Below are positions 48,901-54,657 of a stretch of DNA of 64,000 nt, piece by piece. The notes under the pieces were generated by a model, which ran no database searches, was not told the origin of the DNA, and was given only the letters and a program-made list of their open reading frames with translations. Position 1 is the stretch's first letter. Every line of letters begins with the position of its first letter. The DNA comes from Mesorhizobium loti (GTDB lineage Bacteria; Pseudomonadota; Alphaproteobacteria; Rhizobiales; Rhizobiaceae). A program made the translations under genes and the position numbers. Where the stretch lies: assembly GCA_002356515.1 (NCBI GenBank), contig AP017605.1:4039001-4103000 (forward strand), read 5' to 3'.

Positions 48901-49137
48901 CGCGGCGTTGCCGCCATTGTTGTCGGCGCCGACGATGGCGCGGATCTGCGGCTGCCAGAGCCCATCGGGATCGCCATGGGCAACCACGCCGGAAAGGCCA
49001 AGCGCCAACGTCGTCAACGCCGTCGTCTTCCAGAGATGACTTACAATGCGCGAACGCCGATAGCCGGCGCGCACGCGGAAATCCTCCCCACGCGCTGCCA
49101 CCCCACCAACTTGCCGAGACTTCTCGGTAGTTCCCAT
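36928..49137 (-). CDS. Giant inverse-autotransporter (intimin/invasin-type) adhesin
   Basis: A 4069-residue outer-membrane protein. Residues 1-55 form a long signal region (basic N part, then ALTTLALGLSGVVAHG). Residues about 58-300 resemble the inverse-autotransporter beta-barrel: GNAALEGFIPIKQTAESVLF, GLGIRRIVNPDLMLGGYAYL and GVEAITPNFDAHVNVFVPI. Residues 306-330 (GLRKRVNERVRGDIGVRIQ) resemble the helical linker after the barrel. The rest, about 3740 residues, is a Gly/Thr/Asn/Ser-rich passenger of short beta repeats such as NNTGATVNFTGGG and ATGGGTINVTG, fitting a right-handed beta-helix. I noticed no cysteine. There is no C-terminal barrel, so this is not a classical type Va protein. Four superdomains seem to start near residues 351, 798, 1440 and 2437. 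AGAAGGA precedes the start. The adhesin role is inferred. Confidence 0.85.
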   Translation of the reverse strand: MGTTEKSRQVGGVAARGEDFRVRAGYRRSRIVSHLWKTTALTTLALGLSGVVAHGDPDGLWQPQIRAIVGADNNGGNAALEGFIPIKQTAESVLFLDVRAKHDFKDASGQDIGLGIRRIVNPDLMLGGYAYLNVENYNSTQFTAGTLGVEAITPNFDAHVNVFVPIKGDSTDHSTSSSLSMVSNQLIEQISVLDHRDYAAWGIEGEIGAQVPINLPDKHSLRLDIGGYHFEDPHGDDGSVTGAKAGFEYTIGDVFGSGTELVLAGEVRDDNRDHTQFAGSVRLNIPFNPGHGSDTTGAIGTDPVYPVSEGLRKRVNERVRGDIGVRIQSQDKTGGSTTRVAINAATNAAFGKFYFADGGLAGAGTQADPTTLDDAVTKAGSGGFIVALGGNGNLTTAGVTLANGQTVIGGGESVTAKLFNGSTATFNLGGSDGTIQGTNVANNVITLGNGNTLNGITITGGADGIFGNNVTGTTLTNVTVTGAGGNGAEFKGNSTNVSASNFTATGNGLDGLHIEDNGTYNFTGTTLLSGNLDDGLDISGQGTYTFATVNALDNTDRGITVQGTSIAGSFTTTGGTVSGNGGMAVFIDPITAHVVLDSITQTGGTSGVVLDHVSGSFTVNGATTISNTTGPAIAITDSPATIRFGDINITNPGADGMSFAGVNAAVVAGNIVISGLGVGTGLDFSGSQTNFTAQSLNITGPGAAGTIGIDLAGTTGGASIIITNGGSISGVDTGVRLGISGSLANSANAQFSFGGGSIAGITASLDARGLNQTLGLYAFGSTTFSGPQLFDVQNVIFIGSSATGSGDGSSLTNLATVATADAITDSDAIFVLVNDGTSIDATGGFSLSASQTLASFGNGRSFSLGGVPINVTGDNVQHDQVVSDAAGAATLTNSGAGDVVTLANNSSLLDFNISGGSANGVHGSGVSNITISGLNVSGAALDGVLFDGTNSITANNLNSSGNTGNGLLIDHGDGTYNFTGTTTLSNNTGQGLFIVGGGTYGFETLDAKNNGATGVFVNSVGAAKLTTTGGTISGNGLSAVQIQSLGLGNSTELDVTLDTVTQSGGQNAIGLSHTAGNFSVTGTTTASNTTSSGIFIGDSSATVGLGAVAISGAAGTGVNLTNNTGTIAIGGTVTSSGTRNGVVVSGGSAAITVSAGISSSATAPGTAVKVDGITGGSVTFSGNVTSTGTGNLFSIGSTTAPTGGTISFTGSALTANGGGAVISGLGGTAAFNAAAPLTVTNPTSNGVSVSNVASGASATFGSVTVSGASGNGIDIGGGGSNAGAVTFGTTSVTLGSAANTAGINFAGTNADVTFGTTTVTMGAGANQTGIDFSVSATTADFGVTTITGTGDLTSRGIDLSSTHGDKTITFQRGSSITNLGIGVDLSSGGTTATSANANFTFGDGTSADGLQSSISATALGAYTVNTIGLDPTLGNYDFDDVFFTGSAHLASAVGGTIMVSQNGGVIAAGTDGLSAAVTTISVAQADALLGTQTFAFVGTVDLSGTPFTLDSGQSITGFGNNTSILTSGTIQPVNVQGNLGATGGNVTGDEGVVTGTGDFLHLLGSNQVRNTAFNFSGASGSVLTVDQSAGGFNNAGGIVIEGVTVSNVAAGSTAFKVAGLDTNLSIINNNVNVAGTLLDVNGGAGNITVTRGTLPNSATPGTLTGGGISIANRTAGLVNFTDKVTVNGNGVSLTGNTGSTVTFADLDITTNGVTAFNASGGGTVNVTTGTINATSAQAVALDGITAGINFASTSASFSSGSGIDLQNLSGTASFGTGTLTNTGSGTSFNVGAATAGSGGNATISYGGTIASNGTGAAVSIQSMTGGSVTLSGNLTDSNAAAGGNIVIAGNDSATITFSGLSKVISSGATDAVSLGMVGNFPAGTPTPNTNSAVNFTGGGLDIKTTTGTGFIAFGDFATGTVTVTGTGNKIDSGADGLILFGANVGVGGVTFDSVSAISTNAGAGVLLGGISLAGDVNIGGLKDTGYLGASLAGLSGAGVVNFTGTTDLDVSYRGFDIGGPQVGTINVANVAGSTLTIDGAEVGIALTTSSGTVNVGGNGGIASIGATASTTVSAISLSGGNNLVHATLNYNGSIKVDTGVVLTAGGGDWTDLTMSGSVVSTTAISGLGTAAFVFSGNAEGVYNISSTIDHTGTAVGVLFDGSSEGTVTFSGTSKIFNTNSGTNDAIVKAPSIGAGQGTGTLNFTNGGLVITTSSGVGFTASTFGAGTVSVSGIGNTITTTTGTALKLDGATVGAGGINFDSISVNGAATGISLNNVSGGTLSLGAVDLEGITSRGVDISGTLGSTLDFTSLKVGLNAANAVGFDLNGAALGASNITAGDFDVDGGSFAGTIGIDMAGTTGTGTIQLGDTVNNNPGPAGQTSTIANVGYGVQFSSATNAKLVFGDGQGPAESSIATTGGQVIHATDSLPTNGDYNFNDVNFTGDTSNLASISVYYVTAGGTGDGSLANPGSYIGAQASTANVVVLIDQNVNGAQETVDLSGTTFNLDDGQVLLAFKSGDAAVDVSQLGIDASSGASAAFHFTTVQNSPIIAVPSGIDSLRPVLQSSNATSVINFATSGTGTFTGGIENLIVRNLGSGAGVAVNATGASSFFLRNNDIAAGGNALDFSTTGAPANMLLLSIDGNTLRSTASGLAASFSGQNISATDNSIAIRSFAGNKVTGGAGSGGIAFNNVRFDSDGAGGTVSAGTLAMGNPGARIQGNGLSFTNTSGTFDLGQLNLANTGGTGVLVNTKGAGTVFTLNSSAGVVATNSGAAFDLDPLTVNMTFNSVSANSSASGIIFDGVAGTFTVTGATSISNTTGFGIDAINTNTGTFNFNTVTVNNASTTGGGIHVASGTLNVTGLANIDTTSGTGLSQSGGSTSFTGGLTIDTTTGTGIAGTGGKMGITATGGAETVNSTLGQAISLSGVAATIALDSTSSGGGTNNVSLTNVSGTVGLGTGSLTGAAGVAFLLNGGAPTVSYGGSVTKTTAGKIVDISGVTGGTVTLSGALSATGNNDNGIYVHGNTGGTFNFNGAMTLSTGVNTAVNLATNTGATVNFAGGLGITTTSGLGFGATGGGTINVTGTNTIHTTLGGQLLVWNGMTVGASGATFNTMTADTKVTGGDAVNLTNVGGGTFNGGTLSVPGGTNSNGIFLNGTSATVNFAKVTIADQTGTATGGGIRIDNNTGAVTISDNTSLIGGFGAVQGIGIDINGGSGNVTIAASVSKGTVANNVVQISGRTGGTVTLSGTLSADQSVGTANGIDVSNNTGGTITFSGANSALNTGTTTAVNLNNNTGATVNFTGGGLNIDTTTATGFNATGGGTINVTGASNTIQTSSGQILNWNGVAVGGSGVTFATLQSTASVAADPINLTNVSGGTFNGGAVTVAGTSGGGDGIEINGSSATFNFTSATIAATAGNGILLSGANAAVTFSTVTIDNTTLAGIRIDNNTNAVNVNGGSIGATNDPTGVGVDINGGTGAVTIAASVTKTTAGNIVQVSGRTAGTVAFSGNLSATGAVANGIDVSGNSGTAVINFSGTSKTLTTGANTAVNLTSNTGATVNFTGGGLVINTTSATGFNATGGGTVTVQGTGNTIASTTGTALNVANTTIGATGLIFRSISSNGAANGIVLNNTGTSGGLTVTGDGGGANNGSGGTIQNSTGDGISLTSTQDVHLAYMNITNNLGDGIGGSGINGFVLNRLNISGNGNDAATDESGINITQLTGTASNGAHATSISNSVISNNNEFEIQISNSSGTLTNLQFINNTISSDGQPINGNASSPHGNLVNFLGTGTSTMGTTVTGGSFTGDWNAASPPATITGTGLFANSGGTSMTVNVSGATFTNNNAGIDVSTDPAATSLTFDIENNTFIGQRSTAINHFDNGNGPFNRTVNGTIKNNIIGDNAVTNSGSALGNGISIQNEGAINGKYLIDGNQIYQIATAPGISVNVGLGGLATGGGETDVTIINNTFDHINGSRAITIQDNQDPGFGPFPTIWANVQGNSFANVAGQAGNGQFMRIRQLAGTVKVTQDSPTAGNTATELDNANGSTDPTKFSISGTVTFSAGNAPLPTTNPLP
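38399..38520. repeat. Passenger DNA repeat, unit R1
   Basis: One of three closely similar stretches inside the giant gene. It begins GTGCCGCCGCCGGTGGCG and runs through the segment encoding NTGATVNFTGGG. The next unit begins 780 bp further on. Confidence 0.75.
39179..39300. repeat. Passenger DNA repeat, unit R2
   Basis: Begins GTGCCGCCGCCCGTGGCG; near-identical to R1 over most of its length (for example GCCGCCGGTGAAGTTGACCG in both). The module it belongs to is about 730-780 bp, or 244-260 residues. Confidence 0.75.
39911..40032. repeat. Passenger DNA repeat, unit R3
   Basis: Begins GTGCCGCCGCCCGTGGCG, 732 bp after R2, then diverges more (GGCGAAATTGACAGTGGCGC). It encodes the NTGATVNFAGG version of the module. 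Confidence 0.7.
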
Positions 49138-49251
49138 CCCTGGCGAGTCCTTCTGGGACTACACGTCCCGCGTGTTAATTCTTACGCGAATTGTATTGTA
49201 TAGCGAGCCCGGAATCTTGTGACTGTTGTTGTCGACCCTCAAAGTTCTGTC

Positions 49252-49271
49252 CTGTGGCCATATTGCCACAG
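49252..49271. promoter_or_regulatory. 20-bp dyad in the shared adhesin/IalB promoter region
   Basis: CTGTGGC-CATATT-GCCACAG is a perfect 7-bp inverted repeat with a 6-bp spacer. It lies 115 nt from the giant adhesin start and 110 nt from the IalB-family start, almost exactly midway between the two divergent genes. It is a good candidate operator for one regulator controlling both. Confidence 0.6.
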
Positions 49272-49380
49272 TAGATTTGCCGGCTTGCTTGTCCGGGGAC
49301 TCGGCTTTCGGAGCAGCCGCCCTTGTTGTATCAAGCCTTTTCCAGGAGAATACCTGCCGGGGCAAGGAAAACTGTGGGGT

Positions 49381-49971
49381 ATGAAGAACATGGCAACTAC
49401 TTTAGCTAAGACTAATCTACTTCGTATGGTCGCGGCATGGGCTGCTCTGTGGCTGCTGTCGGCTTCTGTTGGCCCGGCGCTTGCCGAGGACACCGCCAAA
49501 GAGGCCCAATCCAAACAGTCTCAATCCAAGGACGCCGGACCCAAGCCGGCCGACGCCAATGCATGGGCCGTGAACTGCTCCAGCGACTCGGCGGCCGGTG
49601 AGCTTCAGTGCCAGGTGTCGCAGAACCTCACCGAAGCCAAGACAGGCCAGCGTGTGCTGACGGTGACCGTGCGCCGCGACAGCGGCAATGGCAGCCTGGC
49701 CATGCTGCTCGCTTTGCCGCACGGCCTGTTCCTGCCGTCGGGCGTCAGCTATCAGGTCGACAGCGGCAAGAAAGTCACCGTCGCCATCCAGACCAGCGAC
49801 CAGAACGGTGCCTATGCCGCGGTGCCGGTGGCGCCGGAACTGGCCAAGGCGATGAAGTCGGGGACGACGATGAACATCGGCATGGAATCGGTGACGCGCA
49901 AGCCGGTGACCATCCCGGTTTCCCTCAAAGGCTTCGGCGCCGCGGTGGCCAAGCTGGAATCGATCAAGTAG
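49381..49971 (+). CDS. Invasion-associated locus B (IalB) family protein
   Basis: A 196-residue secreted protein. It has a signal peptide (LLRMVAAWAALWLLSASVGPALA, cleavage near residue 37), a Lys/Gln/Ser-rich linker and an IalB domain with WAVNCSSDSAAGELQCQVSQ, GLFLPSGVSYQVDSGK and a C-terminal TIPVSLKGFGAAVAKLE. The pair of cysteines probably forms a disulfide. IalB was named in Bartonella, where it is linked to entry into red cells; the family is widespread in Rhizobiales with wider periplasmic roles. ATG at 49390 is an alternative start. It is divergent from the giant adhesin gene. Confidence 0.9.
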   Translation: MKNMATTLAKTNLLRMVAAWAALWLLSASVGPALAEDTAKEAQSKQSQSKDAGPKPADANAWAVNCSSDSAAGELQCQVSQNLTEAKTGQRVLTVTVRRDSGNGSLAMLLALPHGLFLPSGVSYQVDSGKKVTVAIQTSDQNGAYAAVPVAPELAKAMKSGTTMNIGMESVTRKPVTIPVSLKGFGAAVAKLESIK

Positions 49972-50122
49972 GGGTTTCGCCGGCAACCGTTGGCCGACGC
50001 CCAATCACATGGACGTCTCCGCTAATCGCCGAGGCATGCTGTGCATCAACATAGCAAGCAACCGGCTTGATTGTCCGCACCCACAATGCTCCGTTGCCGC
50101 TTCGGATATCCGGAGAGGTTTC

Positions 50123-51364
50123 ATGACGGGCTTTGTCGACCGCCAGCACGCCGCGCAATTGATGGAACGCGCCGGCATTGCCGCGCTGGTGCTTTCGGCG
50201 CCCGAGGCCTTCCACTATGCGACCGGCGCATGGATCGGCCCGGCGGGACTGTTCCGGCGCGCCGGCGGCGGCTTCGTCGTCATCCCGGCCAAACAGGACC
50301 AGCCGATCGGCGTTGTCGTCGCCGACTTCAACGCGGCGCAGCTGCGGCTCGCCGCGCCCGAAGCGGCTGTGCGGTCGCACCCGATCTGGATCGAATCGGT
50401 GCCGGTCGCGACAGCGCACGGGCTGCCCCTGGCTGAGCGCATCGAGGCGGGGCTGACCTCGCTTGGCCGCGCGGCGGATTTCTCGCGACCCGCCACCTTC
50501 GATCTCGCCGGTTCGGTGCGCCAGTTGCAGCTTCTGCTGCACGACTTCGGACTGGCGCGGGCAACGCTCGGTATCGACCTCGACTTTGTTCCAGCCGCCG
50601 ATTTCGCGGCCATCCAGGCGCTGCTGCCGGACTGCCCGATGGTCGACGGCTCACCGGTTCTGGACAGGCTGCGGGCCATCAAATCGGAGCGCGAGATCGA
50701 CCTCTTGCAGCAAGGCATTTTTCTCTCGGAAGCCGGGCTGGAGCGCCTGCAGGTGGATGCGATGGCCGGCATGCGCCAAGCCGATCTCATCGCGCTCTAC
50801 CGCAAAGGCGTCACTGAGGCGGCCGCCGGCCTATCGCATCCTGTCGCGACAGCCGAATATATGACGCTGGGCGCCCGCGCCAAGGGCGCCGACGCCAGGG
50901 CCGAGGCCGGCGATCCGTTGAAATGCGACATGGTCTGCACCGTCGGTGGCTACGCTTCCGACATGTCGCGCAATTTCACCTTCGGACCGCCTTCCGCCGA
51001 CCAGGCGGAGCTGCACGCGATCGCCGAGCGCGCCTTCGAGGACGGGCTGGCGGCACTTGTGCCGGGCAATTCGCTCGCCCATGTCCACCGCGTCACCACC
51101 GAGAGCCTGGCACGGCAAGGCCTGCCCTCCTACCGCCGCGGCCATTTCGGCCACAGCGTCGGGCAATCGGTGTTTTCCGAACAATGGCCGTTCATCGCCG
51201 CCGACAGCGATGTCGTGATCGAAGCCGGCATGGTGCTGGCCTTCGAAATCCCGCTCTACATAGACGGCCTCGCCAGCTTCAATCTGGAAGACCAGTTCCT
51301 GATCACGGCGGATGGACCGAAGGCGATGAACCGGCTGCCGAGGCGGCTGGAGATGGTTGGGTAA
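50123..51364 (+). CDS. M24 family metallopeptidase (Xaa-Pro peptidase/creatinase-like)
   Basis: A 413-residue protein with a creatinase-type N-terminal domain and an M24 pita-bread C-terminal domain. Metal-ligand positions look kept: CDMVCTVGGYASDMSRNF gives two Asp, GHFGHSVGQ gives His, FEIPLYIDG and FNLEDQFLI give two Glu. The ATG at 50123 follows GGAGAGG. It may cleave Xaa-Pro peptides or a related amide. Its position beside the amidase and importer genes suggests the catabolic region, but it is on the other strand and separated by repeat C. Confidence 0.9.
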   Translation: MTGFVDRQHAAQLMERAGIAALVLSAPEAFHYATGAWIGPAGLFRRAGGGFVVIPAKQDQPIGVVVADFNAAQLRLAAPEAAVRSHPIWIESVPVATAHGLPLAERIEAGLTSLGRAADFSRPATFDLAGSVRQLQLLLHDFGLARATLGIDLDFVPAADFAAIQALLPDCPMVDGSPVLDRLRAIKSEREIDLLQQGIFLSEAGLERLQVDAMAGMRQADLIALYRKGVTEAAAGLSHPVATAEYMTLGARAKGADARAEAGDPLKCDMVCTVGGYASDMSRNFTFGPPSADQAELHAIAERAFEDGLAALVPGNSLAHVHRVTTESLARQGLPSYRRGHFGHSVGQSVFSEQWPFIAADSDVVIEAGMVLAFEIPLYIDGLASFNLEDQFLITADGPKAMNRLPRRLEMVG

Positions 51365-51414
51365 ATGGCATCTCGGCACCGAAACTGCGGCGCGCTGTTG
51401 GACTACGCGCCATA

Positions 51415-51555
51415 GGATGTGTTGAGATTCAGGTCAGGCCGCGCCGAAAGCGGTGGTTCCCGAGAACCGGAGCGGAGCGTACTTAAAGTCGTGAGCACCG
51501 GAAGCGCAGGGCACCGCCGCTTGCAGGCCGGCATCACCTGAATATCAGCACATCC
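51415..51555. repeat. Palindromic intergenic element C
   Basis: A 141-bp element whose ends, GGATGTGTTGAGATTCAGGT and ACCTGAATATCAGCACATCC, are inverted copies with 18 of 20 bases paired. Inner segments (AAAGCGGTGG / CCGCCGCTT) also pair. It fills the gap between the M24 and amidase genes and ends on the last base of the amidase stop codon. It resembles the two-palindrome mosaic elements known from rhizobia. Confidence 0.75.
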
Positions 51556-52997
51556 TAACCACTCACCGCCGGCCGCCTGTCCCTCCACGGCATCTCCTGC
51601 TCCAGCTGCGCCGACGCCGCCAGCACCGTCGCCTCGTCGCCATAGCGGCCGACCAGCTGCACGCCGATCGGCACGCCGCCCTTCGACCAGCCGAGCGGCA
51701 GCGAGATTGCCGGCTGGCCGGAGATGTTGAAAGGAAAGGCAAACACCGCATCCGCCCATTTGGCGTTGTAGCGGTCGATGTCGGTTTCCGACATGTCGTA
51801 ATAGCCGAACGGGCGCGGCAGCTGCGTCAGCGTCGGTGTGATGAAGAGGTCGTAGGCGTTGAGATCGCCGACAATGTCGCGGCCGATCTGGCGGAGCTGC
51901 TCGACATCGGCGATGTGCCTGACGCCGCTAATCGAACGGCCGCGCGCAATGATCGCCCAGGTCACCGCCTCGACGTCGCCTGGCGTCACCGGCCGGCCGA
52001 TCACCGTTTCAAGGTAATCAAACGTCGCCGCCGTCTGCACGCAGGTCATGTTGGTGTAGGTCGCCCACACGCCATTGGCGTCGAGCGGCATGTCGTGCTC
52101 CTCGACATGATGGCCCAGCCGCTCGAGAGCCGCCACGGTCGCCAGCACCGCCGCTTTCACTTCCGGGTCCATGGCCGTGCCGTTGGGCGGCGTGACGGTG
52201 AAGCCGATGCGCAGCTTCTTCGGCGCCCGCGCCGACAGGTTGAGCCATGACGCATCCGGCACCGGCGGCGTGTAGGGGTCGCCCGGCAGCGCGCCGGCCA
52301 CGGCATCGAGATAAGCCGCTGTGTCGCGCACCGAGCGCGAACAGCAGAGAAAATAGGCGCCGCCATACCAATAGTCGCCGAACGGCGCGAGGCTGACGCG
52401 GCCGCGCGACGGTTTCAGGCCGACAATGCCGCAGCAGGACGCCGGAATGCGGATCGAGCCGGCGCCGTCGCTGGCTTCGGCGATCGGCACCATGCGCGCG
52501 GCGATCGCCGCCGCCGCACCGCCGCTCGAACCGCCAGGCGTGATGCCTTCCTTCCAGGGGTTCTTCGTCACCCCGTAGAGCTTTGGCTCGGTCGTGATCG
52601 ACCAGCCATTCTCGGGCGCGTTCGACTTGCCGACCAGCACCAGCCCCGCCGCCTTCATGCGGCGGACGACTTCAGTGTCGAAGTCGGCGACGACATCTTT
52701 CAAATAGAACGAAGAATTGGTGTTCGGCGCGCCTGTCCAGGACGAGGCCAGTTCCTTGAGCAGGAACGGCACGCCGGCGAAGGGCGCCGATCTGTCGACC
52801 GTTTGCGCTTGCGCACGTGCCATGTCGTAGAGGCGGTGGATCACCGCGTTGAGCGTCGGATTGAGCCGCTCGACCAGCGTGATCGCCGCCTCGACCAGCT
52901 CGGCCGGCGACACCTGGCCGCTCCGCACCAGCCCGGCCAGGTCGAGCGCATCGGAGTCCGCGTAGGTTTTCAACAGACTGTCGGTGACAGCGGCCAT
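51555..52997 (-). CDS. Amidase (amidase signature family)
   Basis: A 480-residue amidase with the Ser-cisSer-Lys triad visible: Lys81 in GVPFLLKELAS, Ser157/158 in GGSSGG, and Ser181 in DGAGSIRIPAS. The sequence resembles the 6-aminohexanoate cyclic-dimer hydrolase-like subgroup. A GAGGAG site precedes the ATG. It follows the Gfo/Idh/MocA gene by 300 nt (repeat B2 in between) and could act on an amide imported by the ABC system. The substrate is unknown. Confidence 0.92.
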   Translation of the reverse strand: MAAVTDSLLKTYADSDALDLAGLVRSGQVSPAELVEAAITLVERLNPTLNAVIHRLYDMARAQAQTVDRSAPFAGVPFLLKELASSWTGAPNTNSSFYLKDVVADFDTEVVRRMKAAGLVLVGKSNAPENGWSITTEPKLYGVTKNPWKEGITPGGSSGGAAAAIAARMVPIAEASDGAGSIRIPASCCGIVGLKPSRGRVSLAPFGDYWYGGAYFLCCSRSVRDTAAYLDAVAGALPGDPYTPPVPDASWLNLSARAPKKLRIGFTVTPPNGTAMDPEVKAAVLATVAALERLGHHVEEHDMPLDANGVWATYTNMTCVQTAATFDYLETVIGRPVTPGDVEAVTWAIIARGRSISGVRHIADVEQLRQIGRDIVGDLNAYDLFITPTLTQLPRPFGYYDMSETDIDRYNAKWADAVFAFPFNISGQPAISLPLGWSKGGVPIGVQLVGRYGDEATVLAASAQLEQEMPWRDRRPAVSG

Positions 52998-53091
52998 GTA
53001 TTGCTCCTCTTATGTCTGAGTGACCCCCCCTCACCCAGCCTCCGCTTCGACTGGCGTGACTGATCGGCCCGCGGCTTGATTGCCACGTGGT

Positions 53092-53245
53092 TCCCCCAAT
53101 CCGTCGCTGCTTCGCAGCGCCACCTTTCCCCCCTCCGGAGGGAAAGGAAGAGAGCCCCGTTGAAAAAGCGTTGACGGCAAAAAGCTTGGCGCCCTTCCTC
53201 TACCCCGTCGATCGGGGGGTCCGAAGGACGGTGGGGGGTCGACCA
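53092..53245. repeat. Dispersed intergenic repeat B, copy B2
   Basis: Contains TTTCCCCCCTCCGGAGGGAAA and CTACCCCGTCGATCGGGGGG, the same stem types as B1 and B3, in the opposite order. It fills the 300-bp gap between the amidase and oxidoreductase genes. Confidence 0.8.
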
Positions 53246-53297
53246 GCGCAGCATAGGACAATGCATGCGCGAAGCGGCCGGATGAGGGGGCGTCACT

Positions 53298-54386
53298 TCA
53301 AGCCAGCTCGACGGTGCGCCCCAGTTCGATGCTCTGTTCGGCGGCGAGCACGATGCGCAGGCTGTTGACCGCGGCGTCCATCTGCTCGGTCAGATCGAGA
53401 TCCTCGCGGATGGCGCGCAGGAAGAACGCCTGCTCGCGGTCGCATAGCTCCTGGTGGCCGGGTTCGTCCTCCATGCTGACGATCTCGTCAGGTTTGGAAA
53501 AGTTCTTGTCGCCGTCGACCGCGGCATAATGGATCTTCAACGCATCGGTTTTGGTGTGGCGGTCGATATCGGCCGAATTGGAAACCTCGGCGTCCGAGGC
53601 GGTGCTTGCAGCCTGGCCGGCGACGATCGACACCGCGCCCTTGGGGCCGACCACGTCCTTCACGAAATAGGCCGTCTCGCTCATCATCGGCCCCCAGCCG
53701 GCCTCATACCAGCCGACCGAGCCGTCATCGAAGGTGACGTGCAGATGGCCGTAATTCTGCTTGTCGGCCTCCGCCCACAATTTGGCGCCGATGCCATGCA
53801 CGCGCACCGGCCTGGCGCCGGTCAGCTGGCACATGACGTCGACATAGTGGACGCCGCAATCGACGATCGGGATCAGCGAATCGATCAGGTTCTTGTGCCA
53901 GTGCCAGGCGCTGCCGCTGCTCTGCTGGTTGAGGTTAAGCCGCATCACCAGCGGCTTGCCGAGCGTCTTGCCGATCTCGATGAACTTGATCCAGGAGGGG
54001 TGGACGCGCAGGATGTAGCCGAGCACCAGCTTGCGGTTCTTGGCGCGTGCCGCCGCCACGACCTTCTCGGCATCCTCGATGTTGGTGGCGAGCGGCTTTT
54101 CCATGAACACATGGCAATTGGCCGCGATCGCCTTCAGCGCGTATTCGGCATGGGTGTTCGGCCAGCTGTTGATCGACACGGCGTCCGGCTTCGTCTCCTT
54201 CAGCGCCAGGTCGAAATCCTCGTACAGCGGATAGCCGGCTAACTCCGCCGGGATCTTCTTATTGCTCTTGATCGAGCGGCTCATGATGCCGACGATCTGA
54301 AAGCCCTCAGAGCGGTGATAGGCGCTGGCGTGCGACGCCCCCATATTGCCGAGACCCACCACCAGCACTTTTACCTTGTCGGCCAC
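53298..54386 (-). CDS. Gfo/Idh/MocA family oxidoreductase
   Basis: A 362-residue NAD(P)-dependent dehydrogenase. The nucleotide-binding motif is VVGLGNMGASHASAYHRS and the catalytic Lys is in HVFMEKPLATN. The C-terminal alpha/beta domain shows GVHYVDVMCQLTGARPVRV, a typical substrate-site segment. Family members act on sugars, inositols and pterin-like compounds. It lies downstream of the ABC transporter genes, with repeat B3 in between. Confidence 0.92.
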   Translation of the reverse strand: MADKVKVLVVGLGNMGASHASAYHRSEGFQIVGIMSRSIKSNKKIPAELAGYPLYEDFDLALKETKPDAVSINSWPNTHAEYALKAIAANCHVFMEKPLATNIEDAEKVVAAARAKNRKLVLGYILRVHPSWIKFIEIGKTLGKPLVMRLNLNQQSSGSAWHWHKNLIDSLIPIVDCGVHYVDVMCQLTGARPVRVHGIGAKLWAEADKQNYGHLHVTFDDGSVGWYEAGWGPMMSETAYFVKDVVGPKGAVSIVAGQAASTASDAEVSNSADIDRHTKTDALKIHYAAVDGDKNFSKPDEIVSMEDEPGHQELCDREQAFFLRAIREDLDLTEQMDAAVNSLRIVLAAEQSIELGRTVELA

Positions 54387-54440
54387 ATCAGCCTCCCAGT
54401 TCTTGATTGAATTTTGTGCGGCGATCGGTTGCCGCTCGGC

Positions 54441-54645
54441 CCTTTCCTCTCCCCCGTCGATCGGGGGAGAGGTGTCGAGCGCAGCTCGACGGAGTGGGGG
54501 TCGACCCTAGCGCCCGCCCGAGGTCTCTCGGTCGCCGGATTGTGCCTGTCTTGCGGCGATTACGCGTTTGGCAAACGCCTTCCCCCACTCCGTCGCGGCT
54601 TCGCTGCGCCACCTCTCCCCCCTCCGGAGGGAGAGGAAAGGAGCC
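54441..54645. repeat. Dispersed intergenic repeat B, copy B3
   Basis: Has CCTTTCCTCTCCCCCGTCGA near the left end and a hairpin CCTCTCCCCCCTCCGGAGG near the right end, bracketing about 150 bp. It occupies the gap between the oxidoreductase and binding-protein genes. Confidence 0.8.
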
Positions 54646-54657
54646 AAGACAGGACAA

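Noticed and set aside
49159..49365. 68-residue minus-strand frame between the adhesin and IalB genes
   Set aside because: It overlaps the likely promoters and dyad and has no recognisable pattern.
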